A stretch of DNA of 64,000 nucleotides from Caryophanales bacterium UBA4951 (GTDB taxonomy: Bacteria; Bacillota_I; Bacilli_A; RFN20; CAG-826), in NCBI GenBank assembly GCA_002397465.1, contig DHAP01000034.1:1-64000 (forward strand), in the 5' to 3' direction. The position numbers and the translations under genes were made by a program. The notes beneath the pieces were generated by a model. It saw only the letters and a list, made by a program, of their open reading frames with translations. It ran no database searches and was not told the origin of the DNA. Shown here piece after piece: positions 7,735-16,059 of this stretch (within the stretch, counting starts at the first letter, position 1; each line of letters begins with the position of its first letter).

Positions 7735-9459
7735 ATGCCCGAAAACACACTTACCCCACTGAAGAAATACTCTTTTAAAGTCTTTTTGGCGCCTGTGATG
7801 AAACTATTCGAGGTCGCCACCGAACTAGCGATGCCTTTCCTGACTAAATACATCGTTGATGTTGGCATCGCCAACAAAGACATGCCCTATACCTTAAAAC
7901 TAGGCGGGATCATGCTAATTTTGGCAGTGGTGGGTTTTTTGTGCACGATGGTGGCTCAATATCTTTCTGCTTCAGTTTCCTCCAATTATGGATATGACCT
8001 CCGGAAAGATGTCTATTCTCATATGAACAAACTGAGCGAAAAGCAGCTCAGTGACTATGGCAAGCAAAAGACTTTGACGCTCCTCAGCAATGACTCTTTC
8101 TCCATGCAAAGCGGGGTCAACATGTTCATGAGGCTCATATTGCGTCCGCCGTTTTTGCTTGTTGGCTCAACTATCATCTCATTTGTCATAAGCTATCAGG
8201 CTGGCTTTATTTTCTTAGGGGCCATCTTACTTTCCTCTCTTGTCGTTGGGCTCGTCATGCTTGTATCGCCGAAGAAATATGCGGCCATTCAGTCCAACCT
8301 TGACCAGATTTCGGTTCTCTCCAATGATTCATTGAAAGGCGCGAGGCCGATCAAGGCCTTCAACAAACAAGAATACGAAGAGAAAAAGTTCTCATCGTCA
8401 GTTTCTTCGTATGAAAAGAAGAATATGTCGATGGCCAAGTTCAACGCCCTTCTCAATCCTTTGACTTTCTTCTTTATCAACGCCGCCATTGCCTTAGTCG
8501 TCTATGTCGGTAACATCAGCATCTCGGCCGGGACCTTAAAAAGCGGCGACATCATCGCCCTTATCCAATATCTTTCCATGTCGTTAGCGGCCCTCATCAT
8601 GTTCAGCCGTCTCATCATTTCGGTCAATAAAGCCATGGCGAGCAAGAAGAGAATCGATTCGTTTTTCGCCTTGGTTCCGTCCATTCAAAACGGAAGCGAA
8701 AAGCAAACGCCTCTGGACGATGATAAGACCCTCTACAAAGTTGATAACGTTTCCCTAACGTATGGCAAAGCCACGGACAAGCCGGCGATCGAAGGGATTT
8801 CCTTCAGCATTGAAAAAGGCTCTTTCGTGGGGATGATAGGAGGGACCGGATCAGGAAAGTCCAGCGTTCTTTCCCTTCTTGAGCGACTTTATGACCCAAG
8901 CTCTGGAACGATTTATTTCGAAGGCAATGACCTTCGAAACGTCGATGTCACAGCGTTGAGAGAGCGTATTTCTTCAGTCTCTCAAAAGCCTTCCTTGTTC
9001 AAAGGAACCATCAGGAGCAACCTCCTTTTGGCCAAAAATGACGCCACTGAAGAGATGATGGTTCAGGCCTTGAAAGACTCTTTGGCCTATGAGTACGTCG
9101 AAAAATTCCCCGAGGGTCTTGAACACCCTGTCGAAGAGGCAGGCGCCAATCTATCGGGCGGCCAAAAACAAAGGCTTTTGATCGCAAGGGCTTTGCTTAA
9201 AGGCGGAGACATCCTGATTCTTGACGATTCAACGTCGGCTCTCGATTACTTAAGCGAAAGCCAAGTCCGTCACAATATCCTAAAGAAGAAGGATTTGACG
9301 AAGATAATCGTTTCGCAAAGGGCCTCGTCTTTGGCGGAATGCGACTTGATATTGGTCTTCGATGGTGGGCACGTGATTGCCATGGGCAAGCATGATGACC
9401 TCTTTAAAACATGTCCTTTATATCATGATATTTGCGTTATGCAGAGGTCACAAGCATGA
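7735..9459 (+). CDS. ABC exporter half-transporter with degenerate ATPase site (subunit 1)
   Basis: A 574-residue half-transporter with an N-terminal six-helix membrane domain and a C-terminal ATPase. Walker A is GGTGSGKSS (~368), the signature is LSGGQKQRL (~472) and Walker B is LILDDSTSALD (~492). The catalytic Glu after Walker B is Asp, and the switch His is Gln (VSQRASSL), so its own Walker site should be non-catalytic. This is typical for one half of a heterodimeric type IV exporter (BmrCD, TM287/288 type). The partner is the next gene, overlapped by ATGA. Substrates of such pairs range from drugs to lipids and peptides and cannot be assigned here. Confidence 0.92.
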   Translation: MPENTLTPLKKYSFKVFLAPVMKLFEVATELAMPFLTKYIVDVGIANKDMPYTLKLGGIMLILAVVGFLCTMVAQYLSASVSSNYGYDLRKDVYSHMNKLSEKQLSDYGKQKTLTLLSNDSFSMQSGVNMFMRLILRPPFLLVGSTIISFVISYQAGFIFLGAILLSSLVVGLVMLVSPKKYAAIQSNLDQISVLSNDSLKGARPIKAFNKQEYEEKKFSSSVSSYEKKNMSMAKFNALLNPLTFFFINAAIALVVYVGNISISAGTLKSGDIIALIQYLSMSLAALIMFSRLIISVNKAMASKKRIDSFFALVPSIQNGSEKQTPLDDDKTLYKVDNVSLTYGKATDKPAIEGISFSIEKGSFVGMIGGTGSGKSSVLSLLERLYDPSSGTIYFEGNDLRNVDVTALRERISSVSQKPSLFKGTIRSNLLLAKNDATEEMMVQALKDSLAYEYVEKFPEGLEHPVEEAGANLSGGQKQRLLIARALLKGGDILILDDSTSALDYLSESQVRHNILKKKDLTKIIVSQRASSLAECDLILVFDGGHVIAMGKHDDLFKTCPLYHDICVMQRSQA

Positions 9460-11186
9460 AAAGAATCAAAGGAATTCTTCCATTTTTGAAAGGCTCAAGG
9501 CTTTTATCATTCCTTTCTTTGCTATGCGCCTTGGTAGCGACCGGCTCGAAACTTTGCATCCCCTTATTGGCTGGCGAGGCCATCAACGCAATGATAGACC
9601 CATCCTCATACTTCCCGGTTTATTATTATCTTTCGCTAATCATCGTCTTCTTGTTATTGGGCACTTTGTTCCGCTATGCCTTCGACTATTTGACCGCCTT
9701 AGTCGGGCAAAGGGTCATCAAGAACATGCGCTCCCAGATCTTCCATTCCTACATCTCCTCACCGATATCCTTTGTCGATTCATCCAGGCAAGGAAACCTT
9801 CTTCTTGTTTTGATCAACGATGTTGAGAACGTTCAAACGGGTTTGGTCAGCGGATTCGCCGCTTTCTATGACGGTATCATCGCCATTCTTTTTACGGTCA
9901 TCTTCATGTTCGTCCTCAACTGGGCCCTCGCTTTGATCGTCATCTGCCTGACTCCGATTTCGATGCTTGTCAGTTCCAAAGTCAGCAAGTTCAACTCCAA
10001 ACATTTCAAAGCTCAGGCCACAGCCTCCGGCGAGATGAATGCCTATAGCCTTGAAAGCCTCAACAATAGCGAATGCGTCAAAACCCTTGGCATTGAGGAG
10101 AAGCGAGAAGAGGAATTCGATGCCTTAAATGACTCATACCGCAAGAACACCTTCAAGGCCTTGCTTGGGGCAGCCACCATCAATCCTTCAACCCGACTCG
10201 TCAATTCTTTTATCAACGCCATCATCATCGCTTCAGGCGCCTTGTTCGTCATTTATGGCGATAGCATCACCGTTTTCGCCCCTCTCACGGTGGGGGCTCT
10301 TTCGAGTTTCCTCTCCTATGCCTCGAATTACATGCAGCCTTTCAACGAGATCAGCGACGTTGTTTCAGAAATCGATTATGCCTTGGCTTCGCTTGAGAGA
10401 ATCGAGAAAGCCATCGCCACGCCAACCGACCCCAACGAAGGAAGGAATATTCTCAAAGATCCTATCAGTTCATTAAAAGCCGACCATCTCCATTTTTCAT
10501 ACGATGGCAAGCGCGAGATAATCAAGGACTTCGATTTGGCGATCCGCTCCGGGCACAAGATTGCCTTGGTGGGTCCGACCGGATGCGGGAAAACGACGTT
10601 GATCAATCTTTTGCTCCGTTTCTACGATCCTCAAAAAGGATGTTTTTACGCCAATGATGTCTCGACCGAGCTTTTGGATAAGCCGTCGTTCCGCTCTCAT
10701 CTGGGGATGGTCCTTCAGGATACCTGGATTTTCGAGGGGACGGTTTATGAGAACATCGCCTATGCCAAAGAAGGCGCGAGCCTTGAAGAAGTAAAAGAAG
10801 CTGCCAAAAAAGCCCAAGCCGACTCGTTCATCGAGAGGCTTCCTAATGGATATGACACCAAAATCAATGATTCATCGGGGCTTTCCTTAGGCGAAAAACA
10901 GCTTCTTTGCGTAGCTAGGGTGATGCTTCTTTCCCCAGAGGTTGTCATCCTCGATGAGGCGACCAGCAACATCGACATCAGAACCGAATCGCTTCTTAAT
11001 GAGAGCTTCCAGCGGTTGCTCGATGGCAAGACATCGTTAGTGGTGGCCCATAGGCTTTCCACCATCGTTTCGAGCGATTACATCGTGGTTATGAAAGACG
11101 GTGCCATCATTGAAGGCGGCAACCATCGGGAGCTGATGGAAAAGAAAGGCTTCTACTATTCTCTTTATAATGCGCAATTCAATTGA
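9456..11186 (+). CDS. ABC exporter half-transporter with canonical Walker site (subunit 2)
   Basis: A 576-residue partner of the preceding gene: six membrane helices then an ATPase with Walker A GPTGCGKTT, Walker B VVILDEATSNID (catalytic Glu present) and switch His VAHRLSTI. Its signature is altered to LSLGEKQLL, where LSGGQ is usual. The consensus catalytic site is therefore built from this Walker set plus the LSGGQ of subunit 1, and the degenerate site from the opposite halves. The start is ATG 9456, overlapping the upstream stop by 4 nt, with AGAGGT 7 nt upstream; an in-frame ATG at 9432 inside the previous gene is less likely. Confidence 0.92.
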   Translation: MKRIKGILPFLKGSRLLSFLSLLCALVATGSKLCIPLLAGEAINAMIDPSSYFPVYYYLSLIIVFLLLGTLFRYAFDYLTALVGQRVIKNMRSQIFHSYISSPISFVDSSRQGNLLLVLINDVENVQTGLVSGFAAFYDGIIAILFTVIFMFVLNWALALIVICLTPISMLVSSKVSKFNSKHFKAQATASGEMNAYSLESLNNSECVKTLGIEEKREEEFDALNDSYRKNTFKALLGAATINPSTRLVNSFINAIIIASGALFVIYGDSITVFAPLTVGALSSFLSYASNYMQPFNEISDVVSEIDYALASLERIEKAIATPTDPNEGRNILKDPISSLKADHLHFSYDGKREIIKDFDLAIRSGHKIALVGPTGCGKTTLINLLLRFYDPQKGCFYANDVSTELLDKPSFRSHLGMVLQDTWIFEGTVYENIAYAKEGASLEEVKEAAKKAQADSFIERLPNGYDTKINDSSGLSLGEKQLLCVARVMLLSPEVVILDEATSNIDIRTESLLNESFQRLLDGKTSLVVAHRLSTIVSSDYIVVMKDGAIIEGGNHRELMEKKGFYYSLYNAQFN

Positions 11187-11207
11187 TGATTCGACTCCGA
11201 CTTGTTT

Positions 11208-11213
11208 TATAAT
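11208..11213 (+). promoter_or_regulatory. -10 hexamer TATAAT, 7 nt before ATG 11221
   Basis: A perfect TATAAT lies 7 nt before the lipoprotein start codon; TTGATG at 11183-11188 is a possible -35 with a long 19-nt spacer. Predicts a leaderless mRNA and rules against the in-frame ATG at 11170. Confidence 0.55.
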
Positions 11214-11220
11214 CCCTTGT

Positions 11221-11949
11221 ATGAAAAAGAAAACCGCCCTTTTGTCTCTACTGGCACTCCAGCTTTTGTTTTCATGCTCCCCAAGGTCCAGCTTGGTGGA
11301 GATTTCCAACGGAATCTCGACGCTTTCTCAGCTATCTTCCTTCCCTAACGAGAACCCCCTTTCCAGCGGTTCATATTCAATGTCCCTTTATTCCTATATA
11401 TATAGCGATGAGGAAATGGAGAAAGAAGTCTCTAGGAAGAGCGGCGTTTTCACTTTCTCGGACACGAGCGCCTATTCTCTTTCATACGCATACGATGATG
11501 ATGGAACCAAGAGCGTGAGCGATCTTTTCTATTCGGGGGATACGCTCCGCATCAAAGATGCCTCGGGAGAGCGCGATTTCAGTTCCACGGCCGATTCGTT
11601 TTTCTCCACTTTCATCTCCTTCAAGGAGCGCCTATCATCCATCAGCGTCTCATTCGCCTCCATCAGCCACGATTATCTTTATAACGTCTACAACAAAATA
11701 TCCAACCCTCTTGCCTCTTATAACCTTCTTTCTTATGGCTCAGGTTCACTCGAAGTCCATTTAAAGGGATCGCATTTGGGCTATGACGAGTTCTTTTATG
11801 TCGACTCATCCAAAATCAATGGCCTCATCGATGAGATCAAGATCACGTTTTCCGAAAATAGAATCTCAAACGTTGTGGCCAATTACCAATACGAAGTCGA
11901 CAGCCTGACACGTTATGGGACGATGAATCTCTCCATCAACTATCGATGA
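11221..11949 (+). CDS. Putative surface lipoprotein, unknown function
   Basis: A 242-residue protein with a clear lipoprotein signal: MKKKTALLSLLALQLLFSCS, a short basic start, hydrophobic core and LLFSC lipobox, Cys at residue ~19. The mature part is rich in Ser, Tyr and Asp, with no domain I can name; it looks like a beta-rich extracytoplasmic domain similar in style to LppX/LolA-type lipid-carrying lipoproteins, but this is only an impression. The start follows the promoter-like TATAAT. Its stop overlaps the Vsr-like gene by ATGA, so the two are probably translated from one message. Confidence 0.75.
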   Translation: MKKKTALLSLLALQLLFSCSPRSSLVEISNGISTLSQLSSFPNENPLSSGSYSMSLYSYIYSDEEMEKEVSRKSGVFTFSDTSAYSLSYAYDDDGTKSVSDLFYSGDTLRIKDASGERDFSSTADSFFSTFISFKERLSSISVSFASISHDYLYNVYNKISNPLASYNLLSYGSGSLEVHLKGSHLGYDEFFYVDSSKINGLIDEIKITFSENRISNVVANYQYEVDSLTRYGTMNLSINYR

Positions 11950-12386
11950 AAGCAAGAAGCAAGGAGACCATCTCCTACACGATGTCGCGCATCAAAGGCA
12001 AAAACACCGGCATTGAGTTGGCATTAAGAAAAGAGTTGACCGAGATGGGCCTTCGTTATCGCTGCAACAGCAAATACATCTTCGGCCATCCCGATATCTC
12101 ATTCAAAGGATACAAAGTAGCCGTTTTCTGCGATTCGGAGTTTTGGCATGGCTACCAATTCGAGGAAAACAAAGAGAAGCTCCACTCAAACGTGTCGTAT
12201 TGGGTGAACAAGATCGAAAGAAACATCAAAAGGGACAAACTGGTCAATGAAACATTGAAGAAAGAAGGGTACACAGTCATCCGTTTTTGGGGGACGGAGA
12301 TCAATGAAGACCCTTATCGATGCGCTGAAAAAATCAAAGAGTGTCTATTGGAAAAAGGCTATCCGGAAGCCAAACTCAAGAAATGA
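11946..12386 (+). CDS. Very-short-patch-repair-like endonuclease (Vsr family)
   Basis: A 146-residue nuclease of the Vsr fold. MSRIKGKNTGIELALRKEL (residues ~13-31), RYRCNSKYIFGHPDISFKGY and VFCDSEFWHGY match the N-terminal helix, the catalytic Asp (in HPDI) and the FWH motif of Vsr. Vsr nicks at T:G mismatches made by deamination of 5-methylcytosine. Compared with E. coli Vsr, the zinc-binding Cys/His of the FTHGCFWHHHHC segment are replaced (Cys to Glu, His to Tyr), as I recall for a distinct Vsr subgroup. No cytosine-5 methyltransferase lies in the window. It overlaps the lipoprotein gene upstream (4 nt) and converges with the next gene (11-nt overlap). Confidence 0.8.
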   Translation: MKARSKETISYTMSRIKGKNTGIELALRKELTEMGLRYRCNSKYIFGHPDISFKGYKVAVFCDSEFWHGYQFEENKEKLHSNVSYWVNKIERNIKRDKLVNETLKKEGYTVIRFWGTEINEDPYRCAEKIKECLLEKGYPEAKLKK

Positions 12387-12723
12387 ATGGCGAAAAATAA
12401 TTAGTAGACCATTCGAAAAAGAAAACGAGCCAAACGATCAAGAAGGCCGCGATAGCCAAACTTAGGATCCCGCCGACGATGGTTGAGGCGAGGCATAAAG
12501 AATGGCCTGATTTGTTTTTATTGGAGAGGCCGATGGCCCCGATGAGACAGCCAAGCGGTGGCACCAAGAAAGAAAAGACGATGGCCAGTATGGAGACGAC
12601 ATCAACGTCATTCGAAGACGATGAAGATGGCTTTTGAGTGGCCTCTGGATTTACCGGAGAACCGCAAAAAGTACAATACTTGGACTCATCCGGGATTTCT
12701 TTTCCGCAATTTTTGCAAAACAT
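12376..12723 (-). CDS. Zinc-ribbon membrane protein, DUF4190-like
   Basis: A 115-residue protein with an N-terminal zinc ribbon (MFCKNCGKEIPDESKYCTFC, two CxxC knuckles at residues 3-6 and 17-20), a Ser-rich linker and two hydrophobic helices (~43-65 and ~80-105) separated by a GLSNKNKSGH loop. The helix pair resembles the DUF4190 pattern. Function unknown. The gene begins just after the terminator hairpin of the upstream minus-strand gene; no good ribosome-binding site is visible. Confidence 0.65.
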   Translation of the reverse strand: MFCKNCGKEIPDESKYCTFCGSPVNPEATQKPSSSSSNDVDVVSILAIVFSFLVPPLGCLIGAIGLSNKNKSGHSLCLASTIVGGILSLAIAAFLIVWLVFFFEWSTNYFSPFIS

Positions 12724-12726
12724 GAT

Positions 12727-12756
12727 ATAAAAGAAAACCCTCGCATGGAGGGTTTA
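12727..12756 (-). terminator. Rho-independent terminator of the 12762-13232 gene
   Basis: The perfect 8-bp stem AAACCCTC / GAGGGTTT with a 5-nt loop continues on the minus strand into TTCTTTT. It lies immediately after the stop of the upstream gene and just before the start of the zinc-ribbon gene. Confidence 0.7.
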
Positions 12757-12761
12757 TGTGA

Positions 12762-13232
12762 CTAGGCTTCTTTTTTGTTGGCTAGCAAGCCACCGGCTGA
12801 GATGGCCGCGCTGATGAATGAGAAGACAACGACGCAGATCGTGCCAGCTCCAAGGCCGTCTTCCGAAAGGGAAGCGAGGGTTTCTGGGGCGTGGGCGGCA
12901 TCATAGAATTTGACGCTGAAGAGGAAGATGACTCCGGCACCGATTAGAAGTACCAGTTCGATGAGATAGAGAAGTTTGACTCTTTTGCCATCCAAGGCCA
13001 AGGCGCCAAAGCTGATGATGAAGGCCAAGCAGAGGGCAACGAAGCCAAGGACAAGCGGCCAAACGACTGGATAGGTGTCATACATCATTCCAAACATTGC
13101 CTGGAAGACATTGCCGGTGACAGAGCTATAACTCGAAGAGTCAAATGCAGGGGCAAACATCACGAATATGGCGATCATCGTGAATAGGGCGATGAATAAT
13201 CCGATCGTTTTGTTGATAGTGTTCTTTTTCAT
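12762..13232 (-). CDS. Small four-helix membrane protein, unknown
   Basis: A 156-residue hydrophobic protein with four probable transmembrane helices (residues ~8-28, ~55-78, ~86-106, ~128-150) and short polar loops. I do not recognise the family. It has a monocistronic layout: a good promoter upstream (TTGCCC, 17-nt spacer, TATAGT) whose spacer contains an inverted repeat, and its own terminator downstream. A GGAAG-like site lies about 10 nt before the ATG. Confidence 0.6.
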   Translation of the reverse strand: MKKNTINKTIGLFIALFTMIAIFVMFAPAFDSSSYSSVTGNVFQAMFGMMYDTYPVVWPLVLGFVALCLAFIISFGALALDGKRVKLLYLIELVLLIGAGVIFLFSVKFYDAAHAPETLASLSEDGLGAGTICVVVFSFISAAISAGGLLANKKEA

Positions 13233-13265
13233 GTTATTTTTCTTCCGTTTTTCTTACGCCTTCTA

Positions 13266-13294
13266 ACTATACCCTCGCGCGCCCACGAGGGCAA
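13266..13294 (-). promoter_or_regulatory. Promoter with an inverted repeat in its spacer
   Basis: On the minus strand, TTGCCC (13289-13294) and TATAGT (13266-13271) are 17 nt apart. The spacer is filled by CCCTCG - 8 nt - CGAGGG (13272-13291 on the plus strand), a possible operator or DNA hairpin. Confidence 0.5.
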
Positions 13295-13342
13295 CTAGGC
13301 TTTTTTCAAAAAGTTTTTGTACCTTCTTTCAAGTATTTCTAA

Positions 13343-13348
13343 CATAAT
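13343..13348 (+). promoter_or_regulatory. -10-like CATAAT, 6 nt before ATG 13355
   Basis: CATAAT ends 6 nt before the start codon. An alternative register is TTGTAC (13317-13322), 17 nt, TAACAT (13340-13345). Either gives a leader of at most a few bases. Confidence 0.35.
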
Positions 13349-13354
13349 TAATCC

Positions 13355-14503
13355 ATGCAAGGAAACAAGAAGAAAATAGTCAAGGCCACTTTCATCCCTC
13401 TTGCAGCCATTATTTTGAGTGGATGCGGTGCTTCTACTTCCAGTGAATCCACCAGCGTGAACGGCATTTATACCGTCACCTATTACGATGACAACGTCAC
13501 GGATGAAGGAACTTCGAGCCCCAACAGGGTCGGTTATAGTTATGTCGCGACCGGCCATGGAGCCCTTTATCCGACTCATCTTGATGAGGGGGCCACATAC
13601 AAAACGAGCAAAAGCGGGAGAGATCCTTCTGGCTTAGGAAAGTATTGGTCTTTCTCTTCTTTCGCCGGAACGTATGAAGACGGAACCGCCGTCGATTTGA
13701 AAAACATCACCGGAGATTGCTCCGTTTACGCTCAATTTACCGAAAAATCCTATAGTTGGACTTTTAACTATTACAATTCAGGACGATTGATAAAAGACGC
13801 ATCTGGCGATTCCATTTCCCAAACCTTGGTTTTCGATGGAACGACGCTTCCAGATTTCCCACCCAACAGCAAAGTCTCATCTTTGACGAGTTCGACCACA
13901 CAATGGTTCGAGACGTCTTCTTTCACCGGATTCTCATTCGCCTTGGACACGGCTCACACTTCGCTTGATGGCATCACCATCCAAAGCGGGGATGCCGCTC
14001 CTAGCGGAGACGCCACAAAGGGAGTCGTTTATGTCTCCAAAGAGAAGACGGACAAAAACAGAACCTATCCTTTATATTTGGGCAACGGCAGCGATTGGGT
14101 GTCTTTGGGCAATCTCAAAGATGGCGTTTCGCTTCGCCTCAACGCCGAATATGATACCGAAGCGCGTCCGTTCACAATGACTTTATATCCGACAAAAGCA
14201 GACTTTACCGCCAAAACGAATGCATATACGACGACTTACCATCCTGTTTATGGCGACAGCTTGGAAGTGAACGTCGGGACGAATTCCATCACGATCAAAG
14301 ATCTTAAGCCAGATACCTCAATCAGGTGGCAGGCCACCATCAACCAAGCCGATTTCACTGGGAGCCCGACCACATTCGGAGACTGGGCGATGGTCTACAC
14401 CGGGACCGATGGTCTTCTCGATGCGGATGTTGACCCTTATATAGGCACCGACGTTGATTTATCCAAGCCTATTTTTGAGAATTGCGCCTTCTATTTGAAA
14501 TAA
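13355..14503 (+). CDS. Surface lipoprotein with degenerate InlB-like beta repeats
   Basis: A 382-residue protein with a lipoprotein signal (KATFIPLAAIILSGC, Cys at residue ~25). The mature region starts with a Ser/Thr spacer and then shows YTVTYYDDNVTDEG...GYSYVATGHGALYP and SWTFNYYNSGRLI, which look like diverged Listeria-Bacteroides (InlB B-type) repeats, beta-grasp modules of surface proteins. The C-terminal half contains more beta-rich sequence with no recognisable catalytic motif. Probably exposed on the outer face of the membrane; role unknown. It is divergently placed to the 12762-13232 gene. Confidence 0.65.
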   Translation: MQGNKKKIVKATFIPLAAIILSGCGASTSSESTSVNGIYTVTYYDDNVTDEGTSSPNRVGYSYVATGHGALYPTHLDEGATYKTSKSGRDPSGLGKYWSFSSFAGTYEDGTAVDLKNITGDCSVYAQFTEKSYSWTFNYYNSGRLIKDASGDSISQTLVFDGTTLPDFPPNSKVSSLTSSTTQWFETSSFTGFSFALDTAHTSLDGITIQSGDAAPSGDATKGVVYVSKEKTDKNRTYPLYLGNGSDWVSLGNLKDGVSLRLNAEYDTEARPFTMTLYPTKADFTAKTNAYTTTYHPVYGDSLEVNVGTNSITIKDLKPDTSIRWQATINQADFTGSPTTFGDWAMVYTGTDGLLDADVDPYIGTDVDLSKPIFENCAFYLK

Positions 14504-14549
14504 GACAAATAGGTCTCGCTTGTCTATATCTATGGACGGCTCTTTTTGT

Positions 14550-14555
14550 TAGAAT
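14550..14555 (+). promoter_or_regulatory. Extended -10 TGT-TAGAAT, 9 nt before ATG 14565
   Basis: TAGAAT with a TG one base upstream (14547-14548) ends 9 nt before the start codon, so the leader would be zero to three bases. Confidence 0.45.
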
Positions 14556-14564
14556 AGTCTCACC

Positions 14565-15383
14565 ATGGAACGATTTCTCATCTATTGCAGCCTCTTCTTC
14601 ATCGGCGGTGTTTGCGGATGGGTTCTTGAATTGTTTTTCAGAAGATTCGTCTCACAGAAAAAATGGGTCAACCCAGGATTCTTGACTGGGCCTTTGCTTC
14701 CTTTATACGGATTTGGTCTCACTGGGCTATATATCTTTGCCAATGAGATACCATGGAGCCTCATCTCTTCGAATGTCGCGCTCGATTACTTCCTTGAGAT
14801 CCTTTCGATAGGAGTCATGATGACCCTGATCGAATACATAGCTGGTTTGATTTTCATCAAAGGCATGCACATCAAACTTTGGGATTATTCAAAAAGACCT
14901 GGCAACATTCAGGGTATCATCTGCCCTTTGTTTTCCCTGATTTGGACCGCGGCCGGGGCGGCTTATATCTTTTGGATTGACCCGATGTTTGACGCGGTGG
15001 CCCTCTTTGTGGCGGATCATATGCTCCCAATCGCTTTGGTTGTGGGCATTGGAATCGGCTTGGTGTCGGTGGACTTCGGCTGGAGCATTGGCTTGGCCAG
15101 CAAGATCAGAAAAGCCGTATCCGATGCCAAACTGGTCGTCGACTGGGACAAAATCAAAGGATCCTTCCAAGACCATCATAAAAAGGCCAAGGAACACGTG
15201 GCTTGGATTTTCCCTTTCAAAGCCAAGGGAGAGGACTTCTCCTTGCTCATGAACGAATATGTCAATAATCTCCGCCTCGACATCGCCGAGGCTCAGGCCA
15301 CCTATAACGCCAAAATCGAGGCGAGAAGGCTCAAGAGATTAGAAAAGAAAAAGGAGAAAGAGGACAAGAATGAAGGTAAATGA
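14565..15383 (+). CDS. Putative CmpB-type membrane protein (ABC_trans_CmpB family)
   Basis: A 272-residue membrane protein. The N-terminal FFIGGVCGWVLELFFRRF and KKWVNPGFLTGPLLPLYGFG (residues ~11-53) are characteristic of the PF06541 family, annotated as putative ABC-transporter type IV permease, although the transport role is not well established. About six hydrophobic helices occupy the first ~190 residues. The last ~60 residues are a charged, probably helical tail rich in Lys, Arg and Glu. It overlaps the next gene by 14 nt and is likely co-transcribed with it. Confidence 0.75.
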   Translation: MERFLIYCSLFFIGGVCGWVLELFFRRFVSQKKWVNPGFLTGPLLPLYGFGLTGLYIFANEIPWSLISSNVALDYFLEILSIGVMMTLIEYIAGLIFIKGMHIKLWDYSKRPGNIQGIICPLFSLIWTAAGAAYIFWIDPMFDAVALFVADHMLPIALVVGIGIGLVSVDFGWSIGLASKIRKAVSDAKLVVDWDKIKGSFQDHHKKAKEHVAWIFPFKAKGEDFSLLMNEYVNNLRLDIAEAQATYNAKIEARRLKRLEKKKEKEDKNEGK

Positions 15384-16059
15384 GATAGTCGGCCTTTGCT
15401 TCTTTGCTTTGTTCATCGTCGTCTCGATACTGCAATTATCTTTTTCCTTTATGGAAAATGACAAGATGCGCCGCATCACCAAGCCAGGATGCCTTTTCTT
15501 CCTCTTTTTGTCCGTGGTGGTGGCCTTCCCGTCGTATCCTCTTATCTATGTTGGCTTATTGTTCGGCCTGTTCGGAGACACTTTCCTTTTAAGCAAGAAC
15601 AACAAAACTTTCCTCTCTCTTGGGATTGTTTCTTTCTTCATAAACCACGTTTTGTTTATCGCCCAAGCCCTGACCCTTATCTATTCCTCGGGAGCCTTGG
15701 ATGCCTATCCGATGGCCTGGCTATATTTTTTGATCTATTCCTTGGCTCTTCCACTCATCCTGATTTACCCGATATACATGTTCACCAGAAAGTCGAAGTT
15801 CTTCACCGCTTTCGGAATATTCTATGCCGCCGTCTTATTCACTGAGTTGACTGTCTCGATACTAGGAACGTGCTTAGGATTATCACACTGGCTTTCCTTA
15901 GGAATCATCGGTGGATCATTATTCATTGCCAGCGATGCCATCCTCACGAGGACGATTTTCATCAAGGACATCAAAAGAAGAGACTTTTACATCATGCTCA
16001 CTTATCTGGCGGCCCAGGCTTTGATCGTCTCGGGCTTCGTGTTCACTATCGTTGGATAG
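15370..16059 (+). CDS. YhhN family membrane protein (lysoplasmalogenase-like)
   Basis: A 229-residue protein with about eight hydrophobic helices. KPGCLFFLFLS (helix 2), YVGLLFGLFGDTFLL and FFINHVLFIAQ fit the YhhN/TMEM86 pattern, including the conserved Asp in the GD motif. Eukaryotic and some bacterial members hydrolyse the vinyl ether bond of lysoplasmalogens; plasmalogens do occur in anaerobic Firmicutes, so that role is possible but unproven. The ATG at 15370 is preceded by AGAGGA within the upstream gene. Its 3' end overlaps rdgB, convergent, by 14 nt. Confidence 0.75.
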   Translation: MKVNEIVGLCFFALFIVVSILQLSFSFMENDKMRRITKPGCLFFLFLSVVVAFPSYPLIYVGLLFGLFGDTFLLSKNNKTFLSLGIVSFFINHVLFIAQALTLIYSSGALDAYPMAWLYFLIYSLALPLILIYPIYMFTRKSKFFTAFGIFYAAVLFTELTVSILGTCLGLSHWLSLGIIGGSLFIASDAILTRTIFIKDIKRRDFYIMLTYLAAQALIVSGFVFTIVG

